Origin: Naumovozyma dairenensis CBS 421
Lineage: Eukaryota; Ascomycota; Saccharomycetes; Saccharomycetales; Saccharomycetaceae
Direction of reading: 5' to 3'
Length of the DNA: 64,000 nucleotides
NCBI RefSeq assembly: GCF_000227115.2
Contig: NC_016489.1
Span: 186,001 to 250,000, forward strand
The notes under the pieces are model-generated. The model was given only the letters and a program-made list of their open reading frames with translations. It did not search any database and was not told where the DNA came from. The position numbers and the translations under genes are program-made. This document shows positions 42,242 through 52,500 of the stretch, in pieces (within the stretch, counting starts at the first letter, position 1; each line of letters opens with the position of its first letter).

Positions 42242-42688
42242 TGTTTGCCCTTTCTTGAAATTCTTGGTTGGTATGCAAATCAAAAACCACTTAACAAATT
42301 TATAATCTTTTGTTTAGAGATCTAGAAATGAAAGAGAATTGGAAGTTATACTTCGAGGATATCTCCTTGAGATAGGAACCTTATTTATCTGTAAATTTTC
42401 AAGAATAAAAAAAAAAATAATTATGAATCGGTGTTAGAAATGCAAATTTAAAGTCCGAGATTTAACATTGGATTAGTTTAGCAAATTCACAAAGGAAGGA
42501 AGACAGTAAGAAACGAGTTAAAACAAACCAACTATCACTTCAGGAAAGCACCTGTTACAAAGTCTTATGACCCAACCAACACTGGAAATATAGATAAACA
42601 ACTTAACTCAATCCTAGCAAGAATAAAAGGGCTTTATACCATTTGCTCTTTTTTTATATTTATTATTTTAAAAGACAAAAAAATTAAA
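42242..42688. other. Intergenic: TMA29 promoter and tRNA-Ala 3' flank
   Basis: A 447-bp AT-rich region that should contain the TMA29 promoter. A poly-A run at about 42408-42418 and the tRNA terminator are the only distinct features. No long terminal repeat was recognised. Confidence 0.45.
42678..42684 (-). terminator. RNA polymerase III terminator for tRNA-Ala
   Basis: A minus-strand T run begins about five bases beyond the 3' end of the tRNA gene, sufficient to terminate RNA polymerase III in yeast. Confidence 0.8.
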
Positions 42689-42761
42689 TGGACGCAACCG
42701 GAATCGAACCGATGACCTCTTCCTTGCAAGGGAAGCGCGCTACCAACTGCGCCATGTGCCC
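42689..42761 (-). tRNA. tRNA-Ala, anticodon UGC
   Basis: The 73-nt minus-strand sequence starts GGGCACATGGCGCAGTTGG and ends GGTTGCGTCCA. It folds into the standard cloverleaf: an anticodon stem CTTCC/GGAAG around the loop CTTGCAA (anticodon TGC), and a T arm with B box GGTTCGATTCC (complement of 42700-42710). It appears identical to the yeast tRNA-Ala(UGC) I remember, has no intron, and the discriminator base A is encoded. It lies at the right-hand boundary of the inferred inversion. Confidence 0.98.
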
Positions 42762-44317
42762 ACAGCTTACATTTTTGGTGATGAAGTATGGTTTGGAGTT
42801 TCAACTTAATTATCTGTCGACAGACACCACAGATATTAGATATTCTAATAATTACAAGACTTTTTCCATAGCTGCAAACAAAAATCGCTCGGAAGCATCC
42901 ATTCTTTGATATCCTCTGTTATTCGTATTGTAAAATTCCATCTTGAATGTAAATTAGCTTTAGATGAGTTTATTTTATTTATGATTCATAGTCTCTGATA
43001 ATATAAGTAATAGAGTCCTTTTTTCTTGAAAGTAAATAAAAATATAAACTATAATAAATATAAAGTAAAAAAATATAACAACAGGAAAATCAGGAATTGA
43101 AACTTCGAGTTATTGGTCTATTTTTACCTTCCTGATGGCAGGATAGAAAACATGAGAATATATCTCGTTGAAAGACATGTCAACTCAATGTTAGTCGCGT
43201 CAGTCGGTGTCTGTGGTTCTTCGCGTCTTTACCATATTTGATAATCTTTTCGTGTCATATTAAAAGTCATTATACCAAGCTTGGTATCTAAACTTTCATC
43301 GTGGGATATTAATAGTACCCTCTAGCAAGAATATCATTCCAGCATTTACCAGGTTCGGCAATCATTTCGCTTCATATTAGAGGACAATGCACCAAACTTG
43401 ACATCTACACATTTACCATACCATATTAATAGTAACACTTACTACAAGTATCGTTCCAGCAAAAATAGCACATGGATTGTGTTCCGTGTATTGTGGAGTT
43501 TAACTTTCTAATTATTAGGTTACATATTCCTCCTACAAACTTAAAGTCGATCACTACTTGGCATTAACTTTACTATGAATATTCTCTTTTTTTCCTTTTT
43601 TTTTTTGTATCAGATACATATATCTTCGGAATATTTAATTATTAACTACAATATACGTTTGACTATTACTCATTTTTCAGTGAGTTTTTTATTACCCCTT
43701 GAAAACCACTGGTTTCCATCTATTAGACACCCAGACTACATCGAATCGAATCGACTTGAATTCTGGTGACTACATAAAAGGCTCCCCTAATATTTCTCAT
43801 AACTCCGAAGGAATTATCACCGCGACGGACTTTCTGAACCACCATGAAAAAACAAATGTTCAGAGACAAACCATTCGAACTTCATTTTTTGGGACTGTGA
43901 AATGTCAGAGAGTATAAAAACTATGGTAAAAACATATCTACTGTTTCAAGTACCAAGGGAAGTTTTGAAGAACCTTTAGGACAATGTCGTGAAGAAAAGT
44001 AGCTGATAACAGTGCTTAGAGATATATTTTACTCGTAACACATTTTTTCTCACTTTCACATAACCAGGGATGCTACTACGAAAACATGAAAAAATTGTCT
44101 CCATGCGTACTGCGTATTTAACGATGATATGATAGAGCGGAATTATATCAGTAACAATACCATAATATTTTAGTGTCATTATATAATCTTTTTAAGATGA
44201 TACAGAAAATAGTTTTTTGTTATAAAATTTTAGAAAAGATGTATGGTGTCATGAGAATAAGGCTGAAAAACAGTTGGGCCAAATGAAATCATAACTCTGC
44301 ATCTTTAGTACAACATT
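42762..44317. other. 1.56-kb gene-free region next to tRNA-Ala
   Basis: This is the longest gene-free stretch in the window, between tRNA-Ala and the ESC1 3' end. It contains a diverged tandem duplication of a 117-bp unit (43228-43461), a T-run near 43588-43605, and AT-rich patches near 43020-43080. Short frames at 43699-43917 (+) and 43976-44179 (-) match nothing I recognise. I looked for long terminal repeats, centromere boxes and remnants of ERG8, which lies near here in S. cerevisiae, and found none I could defend. Confidence 0.6.
43228..43461. repeat. Diverged tandem duplication, two 117-bp units
   Basis: Unit 1 is 43228-43344 and unit 2 is 43345-43461. Both start TTTACCA, share CATATTA, ATATTAATAGTA and end TTCCAGCA. 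The units align over the full 117 bases with no gap at roughly 70 percent identity by hand count. They are immediately adjacent, so the boundaries are exact. Confidence 0.85.
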
Positions 44318-47300
44318 TTATTCATTGCTTTTTTGATCTTTCTTTCTTTCTATTCTTGCTGTTCTTAGAATTTTTTTCGGTTTTTTAGAAGTGTTTGATT
44401 GTTCATCTGTTTTCTTCGTCTTCTTTGCTGCTACGTATAAAGGTGTATCAGTAATCTTTCTTTTTCTCTTTCTTACAGATCTATGGGCCTTCTTCTTAGT
44501 TGGAGACTTACCGCTTGTTACACTACTGAAAGGATTCCCGATAGACTGTGATCTGATTAGATCAGAAGAGGCATGGGACGTTTCGTTATTAGGAGTAGAA
44601 GGCTTACTGATATTTGAAGTTTTTCCCAATTCTGTCGAGTTACTTGGTTCCTTCGGCAAGATGCTTACAGGTACAACAGAGCCATCATCAGCGGAATCTA
44701 TAATAGTTTCTATAACTGGCACTTCAATTGATTGATTTACCGCCTCCTTTTGTTCGAGTTCAGAATCACTCTTTGTTTCTTCATGCTCTTCAATTCTGTC
44801 CTCGTCATTGTTATACTCATTTGCTATAGCATCAGCATTCGAATTTCTTTCTACGCCTTCTACTGCTGCAACACCAGTACTGTCTATATGTCCTGAAATT
44901 ATGTCCTCATCTGGTTCAGATACCATGTCATCTACACTTTTCTGTTCACTTTCTCGATGAAGTTTTGGTATATCAAGCGTTGTTCCCACGTCCTCTGTTT
45001 TTTTATGAGCTGCTGGCCATTCGTTGTCTATATTGATACCTTCATCACTCAGTAACTCTATATCTTCTTCTGATGGTGGATCGGAACTTAAATCAATGGG
45101 TTCTTCAACACTTTCTCCTTTTAAAATATTAGATTGGGAAACGTCCCGTTGAGAGGATTGTTTCGAGACAGTTTCATCAAATGGTCCATCATTCTTTACA
45201 GTTGTGGATTCAGCTAACTTCGATTGATCTTTTTCATCTTCACTTGCATTTTCAATAAATTGGGTTTCCTCCTTATTATGGGCTGCTAATTCCAGTTCGC
45301 TATCTATTTGGATTGGTTTCTTGATTGAAGCTTCTTCATTCATTGCACTTGCATCACCTGACGTGTTGTTGATATTTGTCATAACGGAATTTATATCATT
45401 TTGAACAGTTTCTGTCAAATCACGTAGTTTATCAAATTGTGAAATCATATCAACCCTAGTTACCTCATCTAATTTTTCATAACCTGGCACGTCGGAATCA
45501 TGTGGCATAAATTCATTTTTTTCATTTGTACTTTTATCATTCTTGGCTGGAAGCTTGAAAGAAAAATCCCCATAAGGTTCGCCTTGCGCAGAGGATTCAT
45601 GAAGAACATTGCTATTGAAAGCACTATCTGAAAGATGTACAGATGGCTCGTTTTCCAGTACTTCATCTGTTTGTGCTTTTGAGGAATCATCATTATCAAC
45701 CTCAGCTTCTGCCTGGATGTTTAAGCTGCTAGGTACTGACCTATCGTTGATGGTATTACCGTCACTAGTACTTATATTGTTACGATTTTTTTCAACATTG
45801 GAATCATTAATTTTATTCATCCCAGAATCTTCCGCTTCATCTTGTATTGAGTATTCACTTTCTGAGTTCAAAGCATCGATTTCCTCTGCGAAGTTTTTGG
45901 CAACTCTTGCTACGTCCCTGATTCCACTTGCTAACGATTCTACTGCTCGTATTGGTGAAGAAATAAATCTTCTCGACAACGATTGAGATCTGGGTGGGGA
46001 TAAAGAAACAGCTTTTTCGGATTTTTCTTCTCTGTTTTTATTGCCAATACCTTGGTTTTCCTCGACTTCATTTACTTGTTCATTATCTTCCTGATCATCC
46101 AATATTTGAACTCTATACTTCCATGCTGGAGCGTTTCTATCCACTTCTTTTGAATCAGTGCTACTTGATATGCTCCTATCATTCTTAGAAGGAGTAGATG
46201 CTGAAGAAACATCAATATCGTTACTTGATTCCGTTAATAGTCCCCTTTCGTCATAGTTGTTCATTTCAGGAGTAGTGGTCTTCTCTGCTTCAACCGAAAC
46301 TCTATCCTTCGAAAGTTCTTCTGATGATTGAATTGTTGATTGGAGTTTTGGACCGTTAAACTGTTGTTCTTTATATGTTTCGCCTTCACTATCTGTTCTC
46401 CATATACCATTCCCTTGAGCATGAGGGCGTTCTGTAGTACTATCAACTTGGGAATTGGATGTCTGTATGCTTTCTTTAGAAATTGTAGATGATTCAGCAT
46501 CGTTTTCTTGATATGATGAGTCGTATATAGCTGTGACATACTCCGACATACTTTGAGTATAATTGTCAGAATTATATTCTTTCGAGGTAGTAACATCTGG
46601 AGATGTTTCCTTAGAGAATACATCGATAGTTTCTCTTTGGACATCTACACTTGGTTCTTGAATATAGTCATTATTATCTTCTACATCGTTCGTAATTGCA
46701 TTGATATTATTTTCCAAGCTAGATAATGTTTTCTTTAAGATATCTTTCGTGTTAGCAATTCCTGGAGAAACTGAGAAAGGATCACCTGCAAATGGAGAAA
46801 TATAATCTGTGTTTGTCGTTAAAGATTCTTCTTTGTCAGAAGTAGGGGAACTGTAAACAGAATCGGTTATTAAGACTTCATACCTTGAAGAAACAGGGGG
46901 ATTGTTCAATATCTTCTTTTCTTTCTCTATTTCCGTAATTGTAGCTTCTTTTGATGCCTGGACAGAATTGTATTCCTGGGCGATTTCTACGTCTATATTT
47001 CTGTTTGTTCTTTGCGAAGATCGAGGTCCCTCCTTAAGATCATGGTTTACTCCATCATTTGAAGAATTGTTTTCATTTTCTAATATAGGGGTTTCTGAAT
47101 AAACGTTAATGGGTGATTGACTTTCTCTACCTTCTTTTTTCTCTTCCTGGTCGATTTCATCAGCAAGACCATTTCCTGCTTTTCGATTTGTTGAAAATAT
47201 TTCTCTGGTCTGTAGTTCGGGTGATTCATGAACTTCATGGTCCCTTTCTTCTGTTTCCTGACCACTAATATTTTGATTTTCATCCACATTACTATCTACG

Positions 47301-49336
47301 TTTTTACCTTGGTCATCCATTAAAAGAGTGCTACTTTTTTCGACAGAGTCGCCCGATAGTACGTCCAAATGATGAGAATCTGAAGTATTTTGTATATTTA
47401 CTAATTTAGTTGAAGATAACGCTTCGTTTGCTATGCTTTGAAAATTAAACATATCAGATGGTAATTGCATATATGGCATATTAGTATCATTTGGAAGGTC
47501 TACAGTATTGGCAGGTGGTGACTCCTTTTGCTCATTATGGACTGTTTCGGTAACGTCGATTTCTTGGGAAATATCACTTTGTAGAGAGCTATTATTAGAA
47601 ATATCGGATGCATCATCGACATTGCCTAAGTCTGAACGAAGTACATGCTCCTGTAAGTTGGAAATTGCATCCATTTGGCCACTTCCCAACTCTTCTCCAA
47701 TCTTGTTTACTAAAGCGAGGGCCGTTTCTGGGTCGTTTCTATTTGTCAGTAAAATATCCGTAGATGGTGTTTCAAGAGATGGAACAAGATCTTTCGGATT
47801 TCGTGCTTTCATAAACCTAGCAAAATCAACACTAGAGCAAGCAGCATTTTCCTGTTCCTCTTCTTCGCTGTCAACTTCAATTCCTACATCTTTAGCTTCT
47901 ATTTCTTGGCCTTCAGTCTTTAATTCTTCTTCACTATCGACTTTAATCTCAATGTCTCCGAGCTCTGATCCCTCTGTGGTTTCTACTTCAGGTTCCTCAG
48001 CTGACTCTTCTTCAGATTCTTCCATTACTCGGTCCGCTAATACTTCAGGCAACTCTTCGGTAAAATCTCCCACCTCCATATTCATATAGTCTCCTTCTCC
48101 CAGTTTATCTACTTCTTGCAGGTTACCATTTTCGTCGTGAAATCTTGTGCGTAGGTCGGAAGCATCCAAACTTTCCTCTTCGTTTTCGGAGTACTCGTTA
48201 TATTCGTCACTATATTCGGATGTTACATCTTCTTCAGAAAGTCCTTGGGGTACTTCATTGACACTACGGTGATTTGATTGGGTTTGTGTCATTAATTTAT
48301 TCGTTATGGAAGCAGGCTCATAATTCTGTAACCGTCCTTCATTATCTATAGTTTCATCAACCATCTTGTATCGGCTCGAATCTTCCTCGCTGTCTTCTTC
48401 TGATACTTCATCAGAAGTATAGTCTTCAGAAGAAACTTCGTAATTGCCTTTCTCTTTATCAACAAACTTCGTTGAACTGGCTGGTATACCTGATAGGTTA
48501 TCGGGGCTTTCGACGTCTGAAAGAATAACTAAAGACACATCACTTTCTTCCTGAGATTCTTCTTGCTCTGGCTCTTCCGATTCTAAACGTTCAGTATTTT
48601 CATTTCCATTTTCATTTTCATTTTCATTTTCATTTTCATTTTCATTTTCATTTTCATTTTCATTTTCATTTTCATTTTCATTTATATATGAAACATTGTC
48701 GTCTAGCTCATCGTTTGACTCTTCAATATCCAAGTTTGATGTATTCCTTTCTTCATCAATATCATCGGATAGCTTTCCATACAGGCTATTTTCTTCAATT
48801 TCATCTCTAATATTACTTATTGAACCAGCATCATCGTCAGATTTAATAAAACTATCATGTATCGTATCATTCAAATTTTTAAATGATGTATCTATAGAAT
48901 GAATATCTGATGTTACGTTCCCTACAATTGGTAATTTAGGTATTTCCGATTCAAGAATAGTTTGCACAATCTTTTTTTCGTTTTCGACATATTCTTGTTC
49001 CATTTTCAATTCTTTTTCGGATTTTTCATCTTCATTCCTTATTGTAGCTAATAATGATTTCCCTCTTGCAAGAAAGGATTCTATCCAATTAACCATTCTT
49101 GTGGCCGTTTGATCCTCATTTGAAATGGCTTCCCTTTTGAAAAGTTTCGTAGTTGTGATTTTCTTCTGTCTAGAGAATGAAATATGTGGCTTCTCTATTC
49201 TACAGCTCTTTCCATTGCTCAATGGTCTATTTCTAGAATTGAAGACTGATGAGTATTTTTTAAAATTTCTGCTTGGAGTCGTCAACTTTAGCTTCTGTTC
49301 TCGATTATTACCATTTGTAGACATGGTCTCTTCCAT
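44318..49336 (-). CDS. ESC1: Esc1-like acidic nuclear-periphery silencing protein
   Basis: A 1672-residue, very acidic, low-complexity protein. Esc1 (YMR219W, about 1658 residues) lies at the inner nuclear rim, anchors silent chromatin through Sir4 and organises the nuclear basket. The sequence has a basic N-terminus (about 1-85), long Glu/Asp/Ser-rich regions with few hydrophobic blocks, an Asn-Glu repeat of about 13 units near residues 218-243, and a basic C-terminus (about 1610-1672, KKKAHRSVRKRKRKITDTPL). I cannot align such sequence by eye, so the name rests on size, composition, head-to-head arrangement with TRS130 and synteny. No domain with a catalytic signature is visible. Confidence 0.8.
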   Translation of the reverse strand: MEETMSTNGNNREQKLKLTTPSRNFKKYSSVFNSRNRPLSNGKSCRIEKPHISFSRQKKITTTKLFKREAISNEDQTATRMVNWIESFLARGKSLLATIRNEDEKSEKELKMEQEYVENEKKIVQTILESEIPKLPIVGNVTSDIHSIDTSFKNLNDTIHDSFIKSDDDAGSISNIRDEIEENSLYGKLSDDIDEERNTSNLDIEESNDELDDNVSYINENENENENENENENENENENENENGNENTERLESEEPEQEESQEESDVSLVILSDVESPDNLSGIPASSTKFVDKEKGNYEVSSEDYTSDEVSEEDSEEDSSRYKMVDETIDNEGRLQNYEPASITNKLMTQTQSNHRSVNEVPQGLSEEDVTSEYSDEYNEYSENEEESLDASDLRTRFHDENGNLQEVDKLGEGDYMNMEVGDFTEELPEVLADRVMEESEEESAEEPEVETTEGSELGDIEIKVDSEEELKTEGQEIEAKDVGIEVDSEEEEQENAACSSVDFARFMKARNPKDLVPSLETPSTDILLTNRNDPETALALVNKIGEELGSGQMDAISNLQEHVLRSDLGNVDDASDISNNSSLQSDISQEIDVTETVHNEQKESPPANTVDLPNDTNMPYMQLPSDMFNFQSIANEALSSTKLVNIQNTSDSHHLDVLSGDSVEKSSTLLMDDQGKNVDSNVDENQNISGQETEERDHEVHESPELQTREIFSTNRKAGNGLADEIDQEEKKEGRESQSPINVYSETPILENENNSSNDGVNHDLKEGPRSSQRTNRNIDVEIAQEYNSVQASKEATITEIEKEKKILNNPPVSSRYEVLITDSVYSSPTSDKEESLTTNTDYISPFAGDPFSVSPGIANTKDILKKTLSSLENNINAITNDVEDNNDYIQEPSVDVQRETIDVFSKETSPDVTTSKEYNSDNYTQSMSEYVTAIYDSSYQENDAESSTISKESIQTSNSQVDSTTERPHAQGNGIWRTDSEGETYKEQQFNGPKLQSTIQSSEELSKDRVSVEAEKTTTPEMNNYDERGLLTESSNDIDVSSASTPSKNDRSISSSTDSKEVDRNAPAWKYRVQILDDQEDNEQVNEVEENQGIGNKNREEKSEKAVSLSPPRSQSLSRRFISSPIRAVESLASGIRDVARVAKNFAEEIDALNSESEYSIQDEAEDSGMNKINDSNVEKNRNNISTSDGNTINDRSVPSSLNIQAEAEVDNDDSSKAQTDEVLENEPSVHLSDSAFNSNVLHESSAQGEPYGDFSFKLPAKNDKSTNEKNEFMPHDSDVPGYEKLDEVTRVDMISQFDKLRDLTETVQNDINSVMTNINNTSGDASAMNEEASIKKPIQIDSELELAAHNKEETQFIENASEDEKDQSKLAESTTVKNDGPFDETVSKQSSQRDVSQSNILKGESVEEPIDLSSDPPSEEDIELLSDEGINIDNEWPAAHKKTEDVGTTLDIPKLHRESEQKSVDDMVSEPDEDIISGHIDSTGVAAVEGVERNSNADAIANEYNNDEDRIEEHEETKSDSELEQKEAVNQSIEVPVIETIIDSADDGSVVPVSILPKEPSNSTELGKTSNISKPSTPNNETSHASSDLIRSQSIGNPFSSVTSGKSPTKKKAHRSVRKRKRKITDTPLYVAAKKTKKTDEQSNTSKKPKKILRTARIERKKDQKSNE
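48607..48683 (-). repeat. Hexanucleotide (GAAAAT)n repeat encoding Glu-Asn in ESC1
   Basis: About thirteen near-perfect copies of a six-base unit (CATTTT-phase on the plus strand), in frame and coding an alternating Glu-Asn tract inside ESC1. Unit length is a multiple of three, so slippage changes length without breaking the frame. Confidence 0.95.
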
Positions 49337-49544
49337 CTTTTTCTCTTAGTTCGTCACCTCGTTGTTTGTGTTCAGAATAGCTGACCTTTTTTCTAAGTAA
49401 CTGTTATAAAGCTTTATTTGGTCTTTTTATCAAATATATCATCGACATGAAATTTTCCAGCTAAATATCTTTGTAACAAAGCAAGCTGAAACATATAAGA
49501 CTAAATATAGAGGGTAAGATTCTATAAAGGTGCTTTCATTAAGG
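49337..49544. promoter_or_regulatory. Divergent ESC1-TRS130 promoter region
   Basis: A 208-bp region separates the divergent start codons of ESC1 and TRS130, the same head-to-head arrangement as YMR219W-YMR218C. No specific factor site was identified. Confidence 0.5.
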
Positions 49545-52500
49545 ATGTTAGATTCTATACAAGGTGTTTCAATCAGTTACTTTGATCCCTTTGACGTTTT
49601 TAATACAGTCAAAAATGAATTCCTTCAAATATTACCGTTTGAAGACCTACATTGGAAGCTACCGAATGGTACAGTTAAGACCATTGAGAGATTGCCCGTC
49701 AATTTATGTTTAGAATATACTGATAACCGAAAGGAACATGTTCTTCAACCATTTATTAAATTTATTGTTGTGAATTGTATTTCAATCGATGACTATAGAT
49801 CCAAAGTGCGTCCTCTTTTAAGACAATGGTTACCAAGCGTTCAGGAAGTTTCAGAGAATGAAGGGAATTTAAAATTAAAATCTATGCCAATTATACTTTT
49901 ATATGCTAATTCCGAAGTGATGGATGAGAAGCTTTTTAAGTCTGTATCGTTGATAGAGAAAGTCACGAAAGATTTCCCTGATGTGAGTGCTCTCGAATTG
50001 AAATCTATTTATAAATCACCTAAGGAAAAGGAGGAATTTTGGAATCAACTAAGCCAGAACTTAAAATCCTTTCTATTAGATGTATTTCAACATAGACTAA
50101 ATTATCTGATTCATAAACTAAATGACCGAAAGAATTCATTTGAAGAAGAATTGTTATTACGAGAGAAGCTACTTGGAGTATATACCATGTTTGGCTTATA
50201 TGAAGAAGGAAGTTCAGAATTAGCTCTTATCAGGAAGTGTTTTACCGATACAGCAAAAGATTTACAGATACCAACTGGTGAACTTGAGTGTTCGTTGCAG
50301 TTCAACATTGATCATGAAAAGTCGATTTATAAAATGTTATCTAATAAAGCATTAAACAAATTTGAATATTATAAATATTTCTTCATTAAACAATATGGAT
50401 TGTTTAAACTAGAAGCAATGACACCTACGGTACTTCTTAAAACGTACGAGCTAATTCGGACCTTTCTCTTTAAGATTGATAGTATTTTTATTGAATCGGT
50501 TCTTTTATTGGAATTCAAGTATATATTTATTGACACAATAATAACCGATTTGGGAATTATGGAAAAAATGGCAACGTCACCTGTTTATTGCGAAATTATA
50601 GGGGAGTTGCTGTCTGTGAAGAGAGACTGTTGGATTCATGGTGTCCTATTAAATTCCTCATTTCAATTAATTGGGAAATCATATTCAGATGTAGCAACAG
50701 TCAAATACGAATTCGCTAAATTGAAGTCAACTTACGAAACAGAGGATATTTTACATAAGAATTTTTTCGAAAAAACAAAAGAAATTTTATCTGTTTACGA
50801 CAGATGTGGTGGAAAACGTCGACGAATTGTTGATATTCTTTCTGTTGAAATTGGCACGTTGCATTATCAAAGGAAGGAATATCAGAGCGCTATTTCATTA
50901 TTCTTTTCATGTTACGAATATTATATGCAATCAAATTGGGATGTCATTGGGTTTAATATTTTGAAAATTTTCGCTGACTCGTTATTACATTGTCCTGATT
51001 TGCAAGAGATTGAAATTGATGGTGAAAAGTTAGAAATGAGAACAATTTTAGGTGATGCTTCCTTAAATATCTTAAAAATGTCTTCTACTGATGAAGAAAA
51101 ACGTCTTTGGTACGATAAATTCTTAAAAATACAAGGAAATTCAAAAAACTTGAATTTTGAATATCCGATAGATAGATTCTTCAAATTGGGAAAGATAAAA
51201 TTTGTTAAACTCCGAGTACCAAACAAGTACGGAATTGATATTGACATTGGTAATGAAGGTTTCCCTGATGATGTCGAAGTAAGCTCGATCAAATTGATCT
51301 TGGAGAATATTAAACACGACGACGTGGTCACCTTCGAAAATACAGAAAGTTCATTATTTCTTAAACCAGGATCTAATTTTTGCGAATTAGAATGTAGGAA
51401 CATAGCATTTGGTGAATTTGTGCCAATAAGTTTAAGTGTTTGTATTGCGAATACCAACTTCATTAAATCTTTTAAAACTGATGAACAAGAAGAGAAGATT
51501 CAAATTGAGCGCTATTTCCACGAGGATAACGTTTCCTTGGCAATAGAACAAGCAAAATCTCAAAAATTAGGAGAATATTGTCTCGATGTAAAGATATTAA
51601 ATTTAAACAAAGTAGAATCCATAGATATCGATATAAAGGTTCGCAAGCTGGATAATGAAATTCATGAGGGGCAATCATACCCAATTAGTTTCGAACCAAT
51701 AATGCAAGCATATGATGATAATGAGAATGAGAATGAGGAGAGTAGAGAAAATTTTGTTACGAAATATAATATCAAGAATCCAGAAAAAGACTCATTAATA
51801 GTTCCATATTTTTTGGCGTTACCTTTGATGTCATTTACATTAGATGTTACCATGAATTTTAAAATGAATGATACAGCATATAAAGAGATACAACAAATAC
51901 CAATATACTGTAATTTACCTATCTCAGTGTCAGTTGAAGATATCTTCAAAAAGGATATGTTTTTTTACAAGTTTCTATTAAACTCTGTTAACCAAAAGGA
52001 TCCTGTTTTTGTTTATGGTTGTAAATTAGAAAATGTTGATGCTTCTAAGTATGAAATTAGTGGTAGCTATACACCAGATGAACCGGTCTTATTAAGTACT
52101 GATCCGAATGAAAGTTGCTTGAATTGTTATCGTTTGAAGACTATGGATACATTTAATCCTGGGGATAAATTAGATCTTAAGATTTCGTATACATCTTTGA
52201 AAGAGATACTTGACTGTTTAGTTACTGATTCAATATTAATTGAAGGAAATATCGATTTTTATAAAACGTTCGAGCAATGGAAACTGTATTGGAATTTGAA
52301 AATACTTCCGTTTTTAAATTACGATTATGAATTATATATGAAGGACAAAATTATAAAGTTGGAGGCAGATAAAAATGAGTGTCTGACAGTGAATGCGATA
52401 TATAAACAGCTAAATCGTCTACCGATAGAGCAACAAGTCAAATGTAGGATGATATACTGTTTGAAGAAAATTTCTAACGGTATTCAAATGGATGATATTG

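Noticed and set aside
42242..42283. 14-codon upstream extension of TMA29
   Set aside because: No ATG lies in the extension, and [10 protein letters not shown] at 42241 matches the known N-terminus.
42762..43600. Solo long terminal repeat beside the tRNA gene
   Set aside because: I looked for TGTTG...CAACA-type ends at the usual distance upstream of the tRNA; scattered TGTT and AACA words exist but no pair with a target-site duplication or a recognisable LTR body.
43600..43660. Possible centromere CDEIII-like CTTCGGAATATT
   Set aside because: Only part of the CCGAA core context is present, there is no CDEI box at proper spacing, and the syntenic position in S. cerevisiae is far from a centromere.
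47508..48089. 193-codon open frame antisense to ESC1
   Set aside because: It is the complement of Glu/Asp/Ser-rich coding sequence, which has few stops on the opposite strand; its Ser-rich product has no protein-like domain.
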